Shown: piece after piece, positions 50,545 through 60,040 of the stretch
How positions within the stretch are numbered: position 1 is the stretch's first letter
How the letters are laid out: each line of letters starts with the position of its first letter
Origin: Virgibacillus_R byunsanensis
GTDB taxonomy: Bacteria; Bacillota; Bacilli; Bacillales; Amphibacillaceae
Direction of reading: 5' to 3'
NCBI RefSeq assembly: GCF_042675965.1
Contig: NZ_JBHTKJ010000073.1
Coordinates: forward strand, 1-64,000
DNA length: 64,000 nt
Program-made: the position numbers and the translations under genes
The notes under the pieces: generated by a model
Seen by the model: the letters and a program-made list of their open reading frames with translations, nothing else
Database searches by the model: none
Told to the model about the DNA's origin: nothing

Positions 50545-51993
50545 TCACCGTTTACGTAATCTTCTTATTTCATCAGCAACAAATTGGACTTGTGTTCCGA
50601 CAACTACTTGTATATTATTTTTTCCAACAATATTGATACCTGGTACACCTGTTGCTTTGATTTTATTTTGGTCTACTACGTCCATATCTTCTACTTCCAG
50701 TCTTAAACGGGATACACAATTATCTACTGTTGTAACGTTCTCATCTCCACCTAAACCTTCATAAATTTGTTTTGCCATAACTGCTAGATCATCCTGTCCG
50801 TCATCTTCTACAGTATCTTCAGCCGCTTCTTGAACTTCTTCATCGTCTTCTCGTCCTGGCGTTTTTAAATTAAACTTAAGAATTAAGAAACGGAACAGGA
50901 AGTAATATATGACAGCAAATACAAGACCTTGAACCATCAGCATAAGTGGCATATTAGCTATGGGTACACTCAAACTTAAAATATAATCAACAAACCCTGC
51001 GCTAAAGCTAAACCCAGCTGTCCATTGAAACATAGCAGCTATCATTAACGAAAGCCCTGTAAGTGCTGCGTGCACTACGTATAATGCAGGAGCTAAGAAC
51101 ATGAATGAGAATTCTAGTGGTTCCGTTACCCCCGTAAAGAATGAAGCAAACCCAGCTGCCATCATTAATGATGCTGCTTGTTTTTTACGTTTTGTTTTAG
51201 CTGTGTGGAACATTGCCAATGCTGCTGCTGGTAAACCAAACATCATGATTGGGAAAAACCCTGCTAGATAACGTCCGGTAACTCCTTTTTCTCCTTCACT
51301 ATCCCAGAATTTTGCTATGTCATTAATGCCGGCAACATCAAACCAAAAAACGGAGTTCAACGCATGATGCAACCCGGTAGGTATAAGTAACCTGTTAAAG
51401 AAACCATATAAACCTGCGCCAACTGAACCTAAGTCAATGATTCCTGTTCCAAATGCCACAAGTCCTGAATAAATTACAGGCCAGATAAAGAATAAAATCG
51501 CTGAGACAATGAGCATGGCACCTGCACTCATAATCGGAACAAGCCTCTTTCCACTAAAGAAAGCCAAAGCATCCGGTAACCTTACTTCACTAAATCTATT
51601 GTACATAATGGATGCAACAATACCGGAAATAATTCCAATAAATACATTTTCAATACTTCCAAAAGCTGCATTAACATTATCTGCTTCTATGCCTTGTAAG
51701 CTGGCAACATTATCTGTTGAAAGTATGGTTGTTATCACTAAAAATGCAACAAGCCCACTCAAACCTGCTGCTCCATCTTGTTCCCTAGACATGCCAATTG
51801 CAACACCGACTGCAAACAAAATAGCCAGGTTGCCTATTATCGCTGTACCACCACTCGTCAGGAACGTTGCTATCGTATTTTCCTCATCAAATGCAAGAAT
51901 CCAGTTGCCGATACCAACTAGAATCGCAGCAGCAGGTAATACCGCTACAGGTAGCATCAAGGAGCGACCGAGATTTTGCAAGTACTTCATCAT
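50545..51993 (-). CDS. PTS IIBC component, N-acetylglucosamine/glucose family
   Basis: A 482-residue permease. The EIIC domain (residues 1-375, about ten helices) has PTGLHHALNSVFWF and FFTGVTEPLEFSFMF. After an acidic linker the EIIB domain carries its phospho-cysteine in TTVDNCVSRLRLEV. Overall it is most like the GlcNAc transporters (NagP/NagE without a fused IIA), but glucose is possible. It follows the IIA gene on the same strand. Confidence 0.87.
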   Translation of the reverse strand: MMKYLQNLGRSLMLPVAVLPAAAILVGIGNWILAFDEENTIATFLTSGGTAIIGNLAILFAVGVAIGMSREQDGAAGLSGLVAFLVITTILSTDNVASLQGIEADNVNAAFGSIENVFIGIISGIVASIMYNRFSEVRLPDALAFFSGKRLVPIMSAGAMLIVSAILFFIWPVIYSGLVAFGTGIIDLGSVGAGLYGFFNRLLIPTGLHHALNSVFWFDVAGINDIAKFWDSEGEKGVTGRYLAGFFPIMMFGLPAAALAMFHTAKTKRKKQAASLMMAAGFASFFTGVTEPLEFSFMFLAPALYVVHAALTGLSLMIAAMFQWTAGFSFSAGFVDYILSLSVPIANMPLMLMVQGLVFAVIYYFLFRFLILKFNLKTPGREDDEEVQEAAEDTVEDDGQDDLAVMAKQIYEGLGGDENVTTVDNCVSRLRLEVEDMDVVDQNKIKATGVPGINIVGKNNIQVVVGTQVQFVADEIRRLRKR

Positions 51994-52086
51994 GCTGATT
52001 TCCTCCTCATTAAAACGTAATTTTATAAAATCATGTACCTTTTACAATCACCTATATTCCATTAATCTATACGTAGGTCAACATCA

Positions 52087-52578
52087 TCAACTAGAAGCAG
52101 TTATAATTACTGTTTCTCCTATCTTGCCTTCTTTTTCATCTGTCATCGTATAGTTTTTGTCTGTATCCTTACTATTGGTAATTACGATAGGTGTGATAAT
52201 ATCTGATGCGTGGTTTTTAATATAGTCTAAATCAAACTCCATAAGTGGTTGCCCCACAGAAACAGTGTCTCCTGTATTAACTAACACGTTGAAACCTTGT
52301 CCATCTAAAGATACCGTCTCCAGGCCAATATGAATCAAAATCTCGGAGCCATCGTCTGCGCGTATTCCTATTGCATGTTTTGTATCCGGGATTTGGATAA
52401 CCTCCCCATCTACCGGGGCATAGGCTTTACCTTCACTCGGAATAATGGCAATGCCTTCCCCCATCATTTTTTGACTGAAAACGGGATCTGGAACATCCTC
52501 TATCGGAACAATTTTCCCATTAACCGGGGCGTAAATTTCCGATTTTGGGTTTGATTTTTTAAACATATTTTTTAACAT
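52087..52578 (-). CDS. PTS glucose-type IIA component
   Basis: A 163-residue EIIA(Glc)-type protein. It contains IYAPVNGKIVPIEDVPDPVF, GEGIAIIPSEG and the phospho-histidine segment ILIHIGLETVSLDGQGF. The ATG at 52578 is chosen, with AAGGAGG nine bases upstream. It passes phosphate from HPr to the IIBC component encoded 93 bp downstream. Confidence 0.92.
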   Translation of the reverse strand: MLKNMFKKSNPKSEIYAPVNGKIVPIEDVPDPVFSQKMMGEGIAIIPSEGKAYAPVDGEVIQIPDTKHAIGIRADDGSEILIHIGLETVSLDGQGFNVLVNTGDTVSVGQPLMEFDLDYIKNHASDIITPIVITNSKDTDKNYTMTDEKEGKIGETVIITASS

Positions 52579-52805
52579 AAATTCATTCCTCCTTCGTACT
52601 AAAAATATAAGCATAAACCTCATACCCACTTATCATTTAATCTATTCATCGTTTATAGTTACCCATTTGTTCAAAATTACCATCAAATAATCCATATAAT
52701 GTCTTTAAAAATACGACTAACCTAAAAATAAGTTTAGCTATTATACATTTTGATTTATACTTATGCTAAGGTAAGTATTCGCTTCCCATAAAGGAGACTA
52801 TGACT

Positions 52806-53405
52806 ATGGCAAAAGAACATTGGAATAACAGGTTTTCTGAAGATGATTTTGTGTATGGAGAGGAAGAAAATGTCTTTATAAACAAGATGAGCTATCTAAT
52901 TCCAGAGCAATCTAACATTGGTTGTTTTGCTGAAGGAGAGGGACGAAATGCCGTCTATTTATCAAGACTTGGTCATGATGTAACTGCCTTTGATCTTTCA
53001 ACTGTTGGCCTTGAAAAAACAAAGACGTTGGCAAAGAAAAATAGTGTTAACGTGGAAACTGTTGCGCTTGATTTAACAAAAGAAAAAGCTGGTGCAAATC
53101 AATATGATGCAGCAGTGATGGTATTTGGACACATCCCAAAAACCTACCAGCAATTTATGATTGAAGGCATGATTGAATCCGTAAAACCAGGTGGGTACAT
53201 AATCTTTGAAGTATATTCAGACGCACAACTTATGTATAAGACAGGTGGACCGCCTACACTTAAGTATTTATATGACCCAATAGACGTTCTAAGTTGGATT
53301 CTCCCCTATACGTGCATTCACTTTTATTACGGAGAAGCAGAGAGAAATGAAGGATCAAGACATACAGGCTTAGGACATGTCATACAGGCCGTTATAAAAA
53401 AGTAA
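52806..53405 (+). CDS. Class I SAM-dependent methyltransferase
   Basis: A 199-residue enzyme of the TehB/tellurite-resistance-like group: HWNNRFSEDDFVYG at the start, the SAM motif CFAEGEGRNAVYLSRLGHDV, then AFDLSTVGLEKTK and FGHIPKTYQQFM. The substrate is unknown. The ATG at 52806 is second to one at 52800; both sit close to AAAGGAG. Confidence 0.87.
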   Translation: MAKEHWNNRFSEDDFVYGEEENVFINKMSYLIPEQSNIGCFAEGEGRNAVYLSRLGHDVTAFDLSTVGLEKTKTLAKKNSVNVETVALDLTKEKAGANQYDAAVMVFGHIPKTYQQFMIEGMIESVKPGGYIIFEVYSDAQLMYKTGGPPTLKYLYDPIDVLSWILPYTCIHFYYGEAERNEGSRHTGLGHVIQAVIKK

Positions 53406-53612
53406 TAACAAAAGCGCAAGCGCCCGTTTAGCGACGTATGGGCTGGACTTATCCGCATGAGATAAAGGAAACACGAAGAGCGGTAGCGATTCGATGTTGA
53501 CTTATCGTAAGGAGGATCAGGAAGCCCACTAACAGCACGGGCGCTGGAGCTGGACGTGGCTTAAGCAGTAAATAAATTATCCACAGGCTCCTAATTTTAT
53601 AATTTCCTAGAC
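53406..53612. repeat. Interspersed repeat R1, copy g (long form)
   Basis: Head AAAAGCGCAAGCGCCCG, middle with TTAGCGACGTATGGGCTGG and GATGTTGACTTATCGTAAGG as in copy c, end GGGCGCTGGAGCTGGACGTG, tail ATTATCCACAGGCTCCTAAT. It directly follows the methyltransferase stop. Confidence 0.88.
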
Positions 53613-53652
53613 GATAACAAAAACGACTATTTAAAAATAGTCGTTTTTGTTA
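53613..53652. terminator. Bidirectional terminator
   Basis: ATAACAAAAACGACTATT and its perfect complement flank TAAA; serves the methyltransferase (plus) and the DHA2 transporter (minus). Confidence 0.88.
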
Positions 53653-55065
53653 TTAGGAAGTTTCCGTTCTTGGCTCTGGTTTTCTAATAAAGAAAGCTAA
53701 TATAAGCCCAATGATAGCAAATATACCTGCAACGATAAAGGATACATTAACCCCATGAATGAGTCCTTCTACACCTGCATCAGGAATTGCACTGGTTGTC
53801 ATAACTGTTACTAATAGTGCTGTTCCAACTGCTCCTGCTATTTGGCGCATCGTATTGTTCATGGCTGTTCCATGTGGTATTAAATCATCCTGGAGCTGAT
53901 TCAACCCAGCTGTTGTTACTGGCATCATAACCATCGCAATACCTAGCATTCTTGCCGCGTTAACGGTTGCTATATACGTAAACGTAGTTTGAATGGTTAG
54001 GTTGGTAAACATAAAGGTAGTAATAACTACGATGGAAAGACCAATTATGGACAACCATCTAGCACCAAATTTATCAAACAGTCTTCCTGTTATTGGATTC
54101 ATAATCCCCATTAAAAAGGCTCCTGGTAATAGTGCTAACCCTGATACCATTGGTGAAAATCCTAAGAAATTTTGCATCAATAATGGTAATACGACAGCTG
54201 CTCCGATCATTGCAATAAAAACAACCATACCTAAGCCAGTTGTTAATGTGAAGATTTTATTTTTAAATACGCGAAACTCAAGGATAGGCTGTTCAAGTTT
54301 TAACTGTCTGATGATAAACCAAACAAGCGAAATAGCACCAACAGTCATCGAGATAATAACATGTTCACTAAACCAACCAGCATTACCAGCAGTACTAAAC
54401 CCATATAGCAAACCACCAAATCCTAAGGTAGACAGGATGATCGATAAGATATCAACCCTTGGAAAGGTCTGCTTCGTAACATTTTTAAGAATCATATACG
54501 CAACAATAATATCTATGATAGCAATAGGAAAAACCACATAAAATAGGCTTCTCCATGGGTAATGTTCCACAAGGTAACCAGACAATGTCGGTCCTATTGC
54601 CGGCGCGAAGGCAATAACTAAACCAAACATACCCATTGCTGCTCCCCTTTTTTCAATAGGAAAGACAAGAAACAATATTGTCTGCATCAATGGCATCATA
54701 ATACCTGCACCGCCAGCTTGAAGGACTCTTCCCGCCATCAAAAAGGCGAAATTTGGTGCGAGGGCACAAATTAACGTCCCTAAAGCAAATATACTCATAG
54801 CAGTAAGAAATAACCTTCTAGTTGTAAACCGAGCAATTAAAAATGCTGTAATAGGTATCATAATACCATTAACAAGCATAAAAATGGATTGCAGCCATTG
54901 AACTGTATTTTCATTTAAATTCAAATCTTCCATTATCGGAGGAAGTGCGGTACCTAGTAGCGTCTGATTCAAGATTGCAATAAACGCCCCTGAAATTAAT
55001 ACGATCATCAGTGGTACTCTATTAATTGTTTCCCTCGATTGAGGTGTATCATTATTTCCAACCAT
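53653..55065 (-). CDS. DHA2-family multidrug MFS transporter (second copy)
   Basis: A 470-residue paralogue of the protein at 11727, with nearly the same N-terminus (LNQTLLGTALPPIMEDL, FMLVNGIMIPITAFLI) and motif C (AFAPAIGPTLSGYLVEHYPWR). About 14 helices; proton-driven drug export is expected, substrate unknown. AAGGAAG precedes the ATG. Monocistronic. Confidence 0.9.
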   Translation of the reverse strand: MVGNNDTPQSRETINRVPLMIVLISGAFIAILNQTLLGTALPPIMEDLNLNENTVQWLQSIFMLVNGIMIPITAFLIARFTTRRLFLTAMSIFALGTLICALAPNFAFLMAGRVLQAGGAGIMMPLMQTILFLVFPIEKRGAAMGMFGLVIAFAPAIGPTLSGYLVEHYPWRSLFYVVFPIAIIDIIVAYMILKNVTKQTFPRVDILSIILSTLGFGGLLYGFSTAGNAGWFSEHVIISMTVGAISLVWFIIRQLKLEQPILEFRVFKNKIFTLTTGLGMVVFIAMIGAAVVLPLLMQNFLGFSPMVSGLALLPGAFLMGIMNPITGRLFDKFGARWLSIIGLSIVVITTFMFTNLTIQTTFTYIATVNAARMLGIAMVMMPVTTAGLNQLQDDLIPHGTAMNNTMRQIAGAVGTALLVTVMTTSAIPDAGVEGLIHGVNVSFIVAGIFAIIGLILAFFIRKPEPRTETS

Positions 55066-55242
55066 ATTTCTTACTTCCTTCTTTCTTACCTAAACGTAGT
55101 CTTATACTTATTTTTCCGTCTATATCTAACAAATACAATAGTACATCTTAACAGATAAATACAAAAAGAAAAAGCATTAGTTCAGACAAAAGTAGACGCT
55201 AACCCTTTTATTGGTGAGCGCCTAGATAGATATTGTTAAAAA

Positions 55243-55704
55243 CTACTTTTTAACTTTTGCGACTCCTAAAGCAAGATGTTCCCATAGAATATTTTCCACA
55301 AGCTCACCCTGGCTATCATCACAGTCAACAATTAGTATTACTTCAGATTGTTTTCCTCTTAAAACCCTCTTTTGTTTTTTAAGAACCTTTTCTGTAAACA
55401 GTCTTATAGCTACACCCAAGACAAAACCAATAAACGCACTCATGATCCCCCAGAAAATTGGCCCCCAAGCCAATTCGAATCCAATACTTGTTCCTATAAC
55501 AGAGAAAGCCGTTGCAAGGGCTATCCCTATATCGATCATGGATGTTCCATCTGAATTGTGAATGCTATCAAACAGATTTCGTTCTTCAGTTCGATTATCA
55601 AGTGCAACGGCATATATATTCTCTTTTTTAACCCCTTTTTTTTCCAATGTTGAAATAGCCATTTCTAAAAATAAGGTATTTTCAAACGTTGAGAATAGTT
55701 GCAT
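55243..55704 (-). CDS. Membrane protein of unknown function
   Basis: A 153-residue protein with an N-terminal soluble part (FSTFENTLFLEMAISTLEKK), two membrane helices (about residues 60-105) with several glycines, and a C-terminal soluble part (VILIVDCDDSQGELVENIL). The layout resembles stress proteins with glycine-zipper helices, but no family is recognised. The ATG at 55704 overlaps the region of the upstream gene's stop, so the two form an operon. Confidence 0.65.
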   Translation of the reverse strand: MQLFSTFENTLFLEMAISTLEKKGVKKENIYAVALDNRTEERNLFDSIHNSDGTSMIDIGIALATAFSVIGTSIGFELAWGPIFWGIMSAFIGFVLGVAIRLFTEKVLKKQKRVLRGKQSEVILIVDCDDSQGELVENILWEHLALGVAKVKK

Positions 55705-55709
55705 ATTTA

Positions 55710-56498
55710 TCACTTCACTTTTTGTCCTTTTAGTAATGAAAAATCAGGGTCTTGATAATTCTCTTTCAAAAATTGACGTTGTTCTTTATCAAAAAGTTTA
55801 TTATTCTCAACTGTATTCATATAGGAGTCATAAATAGCAAAACCGTAAATGGAAGGTAAGAAAAGAAGCCATTGTGGTTTTAAAACGGAGTTAGCCTGAT
55901 GGATTTCTCCTACGAGAAAAAGCTGTACAGCCTCAAGAATATGTGAAAAATAGAAAAAAATAACAGACCAAATAATGACAAAGAAAGCTGTAATAACTCT
56001 GTGTATGTAAAGCTGTCCAAGACCTGGTACAAACAGTGACCACATTAGTGCTATTACAGGATTTCGTTTATCTAAATAATTAATTTCCATTGAACCTAAA
56101 CTAAATGAATTGAAGCGATGTTCTTCTCGTGCTGCAAGAATGTATACTTTGTTCATATCTACTGTTGTTCGGTAACTATCCCAAATTCCAAACAAATATA
56201 CTGGCATATACAGTAAAATCCACCTCGTGTCTAATACGTTAATGGCCATATCTATATCACCTTGAAGGGAATAAACGATTCCTAAATTAAGTTTAGCTTG
56301 TACATTAACAACTACCTCCCAAATGAATAATGAAAAACCTCGGAGGTATTTTGAAAGAAGTAAGTGACCAAACCCAGGAAAAGCAGCACTCCACCATGCA
56401 ACAATATACGGATTTCGTAAATGGAGTTGAGTAGTACCAAGAATACTTACATGTGCCGTATAACGTCTAGCAGTGTTGTTATTACTATAATTATTCAT
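55710..56498 (-). CDS. Membrane protein with two TM2-like repeats
   Basis: A 262-residue protein with an internal duplication: VAWWSAAFPGFGHLLLSKYL at about residue 34 and ALMWSLFVPGLGQLYIHRVI at about residue 155. Each repeat is followed by a further helix. The P-G-x-G-x-L/Y pattern recalls TM2/DUF5683-type domains. Function unknown. First gene of a two-gene minus-strand operon. Confidence 0.7.
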   Translation of the reverse strand: MNNYSNNNTARRYTAHVSILGTTQLHLRNPYIVAWWSAAFPGFGHLLLSKYLRGFSLFIWEVVVNVQAKLNLGIVYSLQGDIDMAINVLDTRWILLYMPVYLFGIWDSYRTTVDMNKVYILAAREEHRFNSFSLGSMEINYLDKRNPVIALMWSLFVPGLGQLYIHRVITAFFVIIWSVIFFYFSHILEAVQLFLVGEIHQANSVLKPQWLLFLPSIYGFAIYDSYMNTVENNKLFDKEQRQFLKENYQDPDFSLLKGQKVK

Positions 56499-56636
56499 AT
56501 ATAACTCCTGTTACATGAATTTTCAAATCCTTTTTAGGTTTGCCATATAGGTGTTGTTTATTCTAGAATGTATATTTATTATGGCAAAACAAAACATATA
56601 GTTACTCAGTACCTTTAAGAAAGGTGAACATCCTCT

Positions 56637-57173
56637 ATGATATTTTCCATATTTAACGAAGTTTTAGAAACTAATGAAAAGTTAGTCCAATTACGAATAG
56701 AACACTATTTTGAGAATGTTATTTTTTCTAATCAGTGGTGGTTTTTAATTGGTGTAACTATTGCCATATGGATAATTTGGGCATTTCTGGTGGATAAAAG
56801 TAGGGTGAAAACCATTTTATTTGTTGGATTTATCACAAGTTTTATTGCATTATTGTTGGATGATATCGGTCTTTCATTAGCCTTATGGACCTATCCTTAC
56901 CTTCTGACACCATTCTCAAACCAATTTCAACCAGTAGATCTTGCTATTGTTCCAGTAGGATATATGCTTGTATATCAGTACTTCATTCGGTGGAGATTAT
57001 TCTTATTTGTGCTTACCTTGGTAAGCATTTTCGCTATTTTTGTCGTAGAACCTATGTTTATAAAATTCGACTTGTATTTGCAATTACGTTGGGAACATTG
57101 GTATTCCGGTCCTTTTTATATAGTAATTGGTATTTTCGTTAAATGGCTAGCAGATAAAGTTTCTCTAAAATAA
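56637..57173 (+). CDS. CBO0543-family membrane protein
   Basis: A 178-residue protein with about six helices and the conserved polar segment LDDIGLSLALWTYPYLLTP, which matches the CBO0543 family of spore-forming Firmicutes. Function unknown. AAAGGTG lies ten bases before the ATG. A terminator follows. Confidence 0.75.
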   Translation: MIFSIFNEVLETNEKLVQLRIEHYFENVIFSNQWWFLIGVTIAIWIIWAFLVDKSRVKTILFVGFITSFIALLLDDIGLSLALWTYPYLLTPFSNQFQPVDLAIVPVGYMLVYQYFIRWRLFLFVLTLVSIFAIFVVEPMFIKFDLYLQLRWEHWYSGPFYIVIGIFVKWLADKVSLK

Positions 57174-57203
57174 AAGAACATACTCCTCAGTATGTTCTTA
57201 CTA
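57172..57203. terminator. Bidirectional terminator
   Basis: AAGAACATAC pairs with GTATGTTCTT around TCCTCA, between the CBO0543 gene and the convergent DUF3231 gene. Confidence 0.8.
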
Positions 57204-57223
57204 TCAAATAAACACGAATCGAA

Positions 57224-58204
57224 TTATTTAGGCAAAACCTTCGCCATCGGAAACTCGTCTAAAAAGCCATATTTAATCATTAGATTTAACGTATCCTCGC
57301 CATATAAAGCTGTCTCTGCCATTAATCGAGAAAAATCAACTCCGATATCTTTTCTCATAATCGTTCCTAGTGAAGTCCCATATCTCGAAACAGTCGCTGC
57401 CACAAAAACGGATAATTTATATAGCATAATACGTTCTGAAAATGGAGCAACAGTACTGTCTGTAATTTCATTTTCCCATGTTGGAAAGTTAGGTAAGTTG
57501 TATGCTTGTAGTAAAGATTGAAAAATTCCCATCTGCTTTTTAGCGATTTTCTCACCACGTTTATAATGTTCCTTCAATTCTTTTGAAGAAGTGACTTGAG
57601 CAAAACTTCTTAAAAATTCGTGTTGAAGCTCCAGGTTTCTATGGTTGGTCACCAGTTGGGTAATCTCTGCAGTATTTAAAGGACGATCCCCAGAAAGCCA
57701 CCCACCCACAAACGATTGTTTACGGACTTTTCCAATACTTTCCGGCACCGGAACGGATATCTTTGGATGAAAGAGTCCTCTTTGCTCCATTAGCCCTACA
57801 AGTTCATTCATAAAATGTGATGTTTTTGTTAAACTGGCCAGGTAGTACTGACGAACATCATAGCTTGTAGATTCTGAAAAGGAAACCGAATAAATTGGTC
57901 CAGCATCTTGTGCCAGTATATATTTTACAAATAGAATAACATTATCTTTATAAAGAGCTGGTGCTTTAAAATCGATATCTTCATCGGTGAATACTTCTGG
58001 TGAGGGGTGTCCAAATTGATTTAACAACTTCTTAGCTTCCTGCGTATTAAAAATAGCAACATCCAAAGCAGTCTCAAGTACCGAGATAACTTGTGGGTCT
58101 TCTGCAGTCTTAATAAAATATGTTGTAACCCCTACTGCCATGCTATTGCCAAGATACGAATTAAAAAGACTTGTAACCTCTGAAGTATTTAATGTATTTT
58201 CCAA
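57224..58204 (-). CDS. DUF3231-family protein (second copy)
   Basis: A 326-residue paralogue of the protein at 45772, again with two helical halves (TSEVTSLFNSYLGNS; TAEITQLVTNHRNLELQHEF) joined around GKVRKQSFVGGWLSGDRP. The TTG at 58204 is chosen because GGAGTG lies eight bases upstream; an in-frame start at 58282 would run through the csaA terminator. Likely sporulation-associated; function unknown. Confidence 0.83.
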   Translation of the reverse strand: MENTLNTSEVTSLFNSYLGNSMAVGVTTYFIKTAEDPQVISVLETALDVAIFNTQEAKKLLNQFGHPSPEVFTDEDIDFKAPALYKDNVILFVKYILAQDAGPIYSVSFSESTSYDVRQYYLASLTKTSHFMNELVGLMEQRGLFHPKISVPVPESIGKVRKQSFVGGWLSGDRPLNTAEITQLVTNHRNLELQHEFLRSFAQVTSSKELKEHYKRGEKIAKKQMGIFQSLLQAYNLPNFPTWENEITDSTVAPFSERIMLYKLSVFVAATVSRYGTSLGTIMRKDIGVDFSRLMAETALYGEDTLNLMIKYGFLDEFPMAKVLPK

Positions 58205-58265
58205 ATTAAAATCACTCCAATATGGGTGTTTTGCGTTATATTCCCCCACATTAAACGAAGTATTC

Positions 58266-58298
58266 AATAAAAAAACGCACATTATCTGTACGTTTTTA
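58266..58298 (-). terminator. Terminator of csaA
   Basis: On the minus strand AAAAACGTACA pairs with TGTGCGTTTTT around GATAA, followed by TT. Confidence 0.8.
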
Positions 58299-58309
58299 CA
58301 AGCAAATGA

Positions 58310-58639
58310 TCAGGAAATACGTGTGCCATTTTCAACGTGCTCATCAGGTCTTAACAGTACCACGTCATCTTGTTCTGGTACCCCACCTATTACTAACACC
58401 TCTGACTTAAATCCTGCAACTCGCATCGGTGGGAAATTTACGACTCCAACCACTTGTCGTCCAATTAGTTGTTCCGGTTCATACCTTTTGGTTATTTGAG
58501 CTGATGATTGCTTAACCCCCAACTCACCAAAATCGACTTCCAATTTTATAGCGGGTTTACGAGCTTCCGGAAATGACTCTGCTTTTAGTACTGTACCTAC
58601 ACGCATATCGAGTTCCATAAAATCTTCAATTGTTGCCAC
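58310..58639 (-). CDS. csaA: CsaA-type tRNA-binding/chaperone protein
   Basis: A 109-residue protein that is one OB-fold tRNA-binding domain: FMELDMRVGTVLKAESFPEA at the start, KPAIKLEVDFG and VVGVVNFPPMRVAGFKSEVL. In B. subtilis CsaA has chaperone-like export activity and binds RNA. Full length. Monocistronic with a terminator. Confidence 0.93.
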   Translation of the reverse strand: MATIEDFMELDMRVGTVLKAESFPEARKPAIKLEVDFGELGVKQSSAQITKRYEPEQLIGRQVVGVVNFPPMRVAGFKSEVLVIGGVPEQDDVVLLRPDEHVENGTRIS

Positions 58640-58793
58640 GTCAACTACCTCCTATTTTACTGTTAGCTTTACTTTACAATACTGAATTAAAAAATAAAAG
58701 ATTATTCAATCTCCTTATCTTATTGTTATACCTTACTCTTTAATAACTAAGTAATGAAGACGTCCTAAAACAATAAAGAATTGTGCCTCTATT

Positions 58794-59729
58794 TCAATTT
58801 CTCTGGTTACGCTTTTTTACCCTCTTAATTATTAAAATCGAAATCAGACCAATGCTACCTAACAGTATAAGGACTGGTAGGTTTCCAATAAAGAAGACGA
58901 AGAGGCCTGAAAAAGCGGAAAGTAAAAAGTTGATACTTTTTAGAAATTGTTCTTTGGTTTTTTCCCAGGTATTTAACTCACCTTCATTCATTCCGGAAAT
59001 GGTTACATTCTTTTCTTGAATATGGATTCTAACAGTTGCTAAGTCGGCTTTATTCTGCAAGTAATTCATTCGACCGGTTACTTCCTCAATCGCTTCCTGG
59101 ACGGTTGCCAAATCGTCAGAAATAGTTAACAGATCCTCCGTTTCTTCTGCTTGTTCCATAAAAGAAAGTAACCGTTCCTCCACAACACGTTTTGATTTAA
59201 GGCGTGATTCCAAATCAACATACTCTTCTGTCACGTCCTCCCCTGTACTCGAGCTTTCCAAAACTTTGCTGCTTCCTTCTTCGACAAAATCAATAAATTC
59301 CTGAAAATGTGCTTGGGGAATCCGAGCGGTTATCTGCCCATTGGTTGAGCCACCTTCAGAGTCACTTTGGTGCATATTTGATTCCACGATGTATCCACCG
59401 CGCTCTGAAACCCGGGTCTGAATATCAGTTAATGCTTCTTGATATTCTTTTACTTCAATATGCAGGTTAGCAGTATAGATTATTTTTCGATCTATTTCAC
59501 TAACTTCACCTTCTTGTGAAGATGCATCCTCACCTTGGGAATCAGCTTCTTGTTGCTCAGAATCATCTGTTCCACCTATCGAATTGTTATTTTTCTCCTG
59601 CATACCATCTTCCGTAGCACGATCATAACTTGCCTCGCTATCTTTTGATTCGTCGTTACTACAAGCTACCATCAGGAAACTAAAACTGATAAAAATCATA
59701 ATAAGAAACCCTTTTTTCACCTTGACCAC
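58794..59729 (-). CDS. DUF4349-family lipoprotein
   Basis: A 311-residue lipoprotein (lipobox MVAC at residues 20-23). A Gln/Glu/Ser-rich linker is followed by the DUF4349 domain (KIIYTANLHIEVKEYQEALT; GGYIVESNMHQSD; a coiled coil at VDLESRLKSKRVVEERLL) and one C-terminal membrane helix with a basic tail. So it is anchored at both ends. Function unknown. Confidence 0.88.
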   Translation of the reverse strand: MVKVKKGFLIMIFISFSFLMVACSNDESKDSEASYDRATEDGMQEKNNNSIGGTDDSEQQEADSQGEDASSQEGEVSEIDRKIIYTANLHIEVKEYQEALTDIQTRVSERGGYIVESNMHQSDSEGGSTNGQITARIPQAHFQEFIDFVEEGSSKVLESSSTGEDVTEEYVDLESRLKSKRVVEERLLSFMEQAEETEDLLTISDDLATVQEAIEEVTGRMNYLQNKADLATVRIHIQEKNVTISGMNEGELNTWEKTKEQFLKSINFLLSAFSGLFVFFIGNLPVLILLGSIGLISILIIKRVKKRNQRN

Positions 59730-60040
59730 CCCATTCTTCTCTTTAACATATAGACGGAATTTACTGAAAAAAGTTACGTGTGTTAAAATCTACAAAATGG
59801 AATTCTATAATTATTGAATATTTCATTCTAATAATATAGAAAAATAGCGAGGTGATGATTATGGAAGTTTATAGTACAACGAGTAGAAATCGAGAAACAT
59901 AACAGGTTGAAATAACTCACTCCCCTTTATGGGAACCCTTTCCTTCTAACAAATTTGAATAAATTCGTATCCAAATCTAGCATCGCCACAACTTAAATCT
60001 AATTTCCCTGTCACTTCACCTATTAGTTTAAGTAACCTTA
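59730..60040. other. Intergenic stretch with small fragments only
   Basis: A GAGGTGATG ribosome-like site at 59850 leads into only 12 codons (MEVYSTTSRNRE, stop). On the minus strand, 59960-60035 reads LIGEVTGKLDLSCGDARFGY as one open piece without a start, perhaps the end of a lost gene. Nothing firm. Confidence 0.3.

Noticed and set aside
59863..59901. 12-codon frame after GAGGTGATG
   Set aside because: Too short to judge; no neighbour or hairpin supports it.
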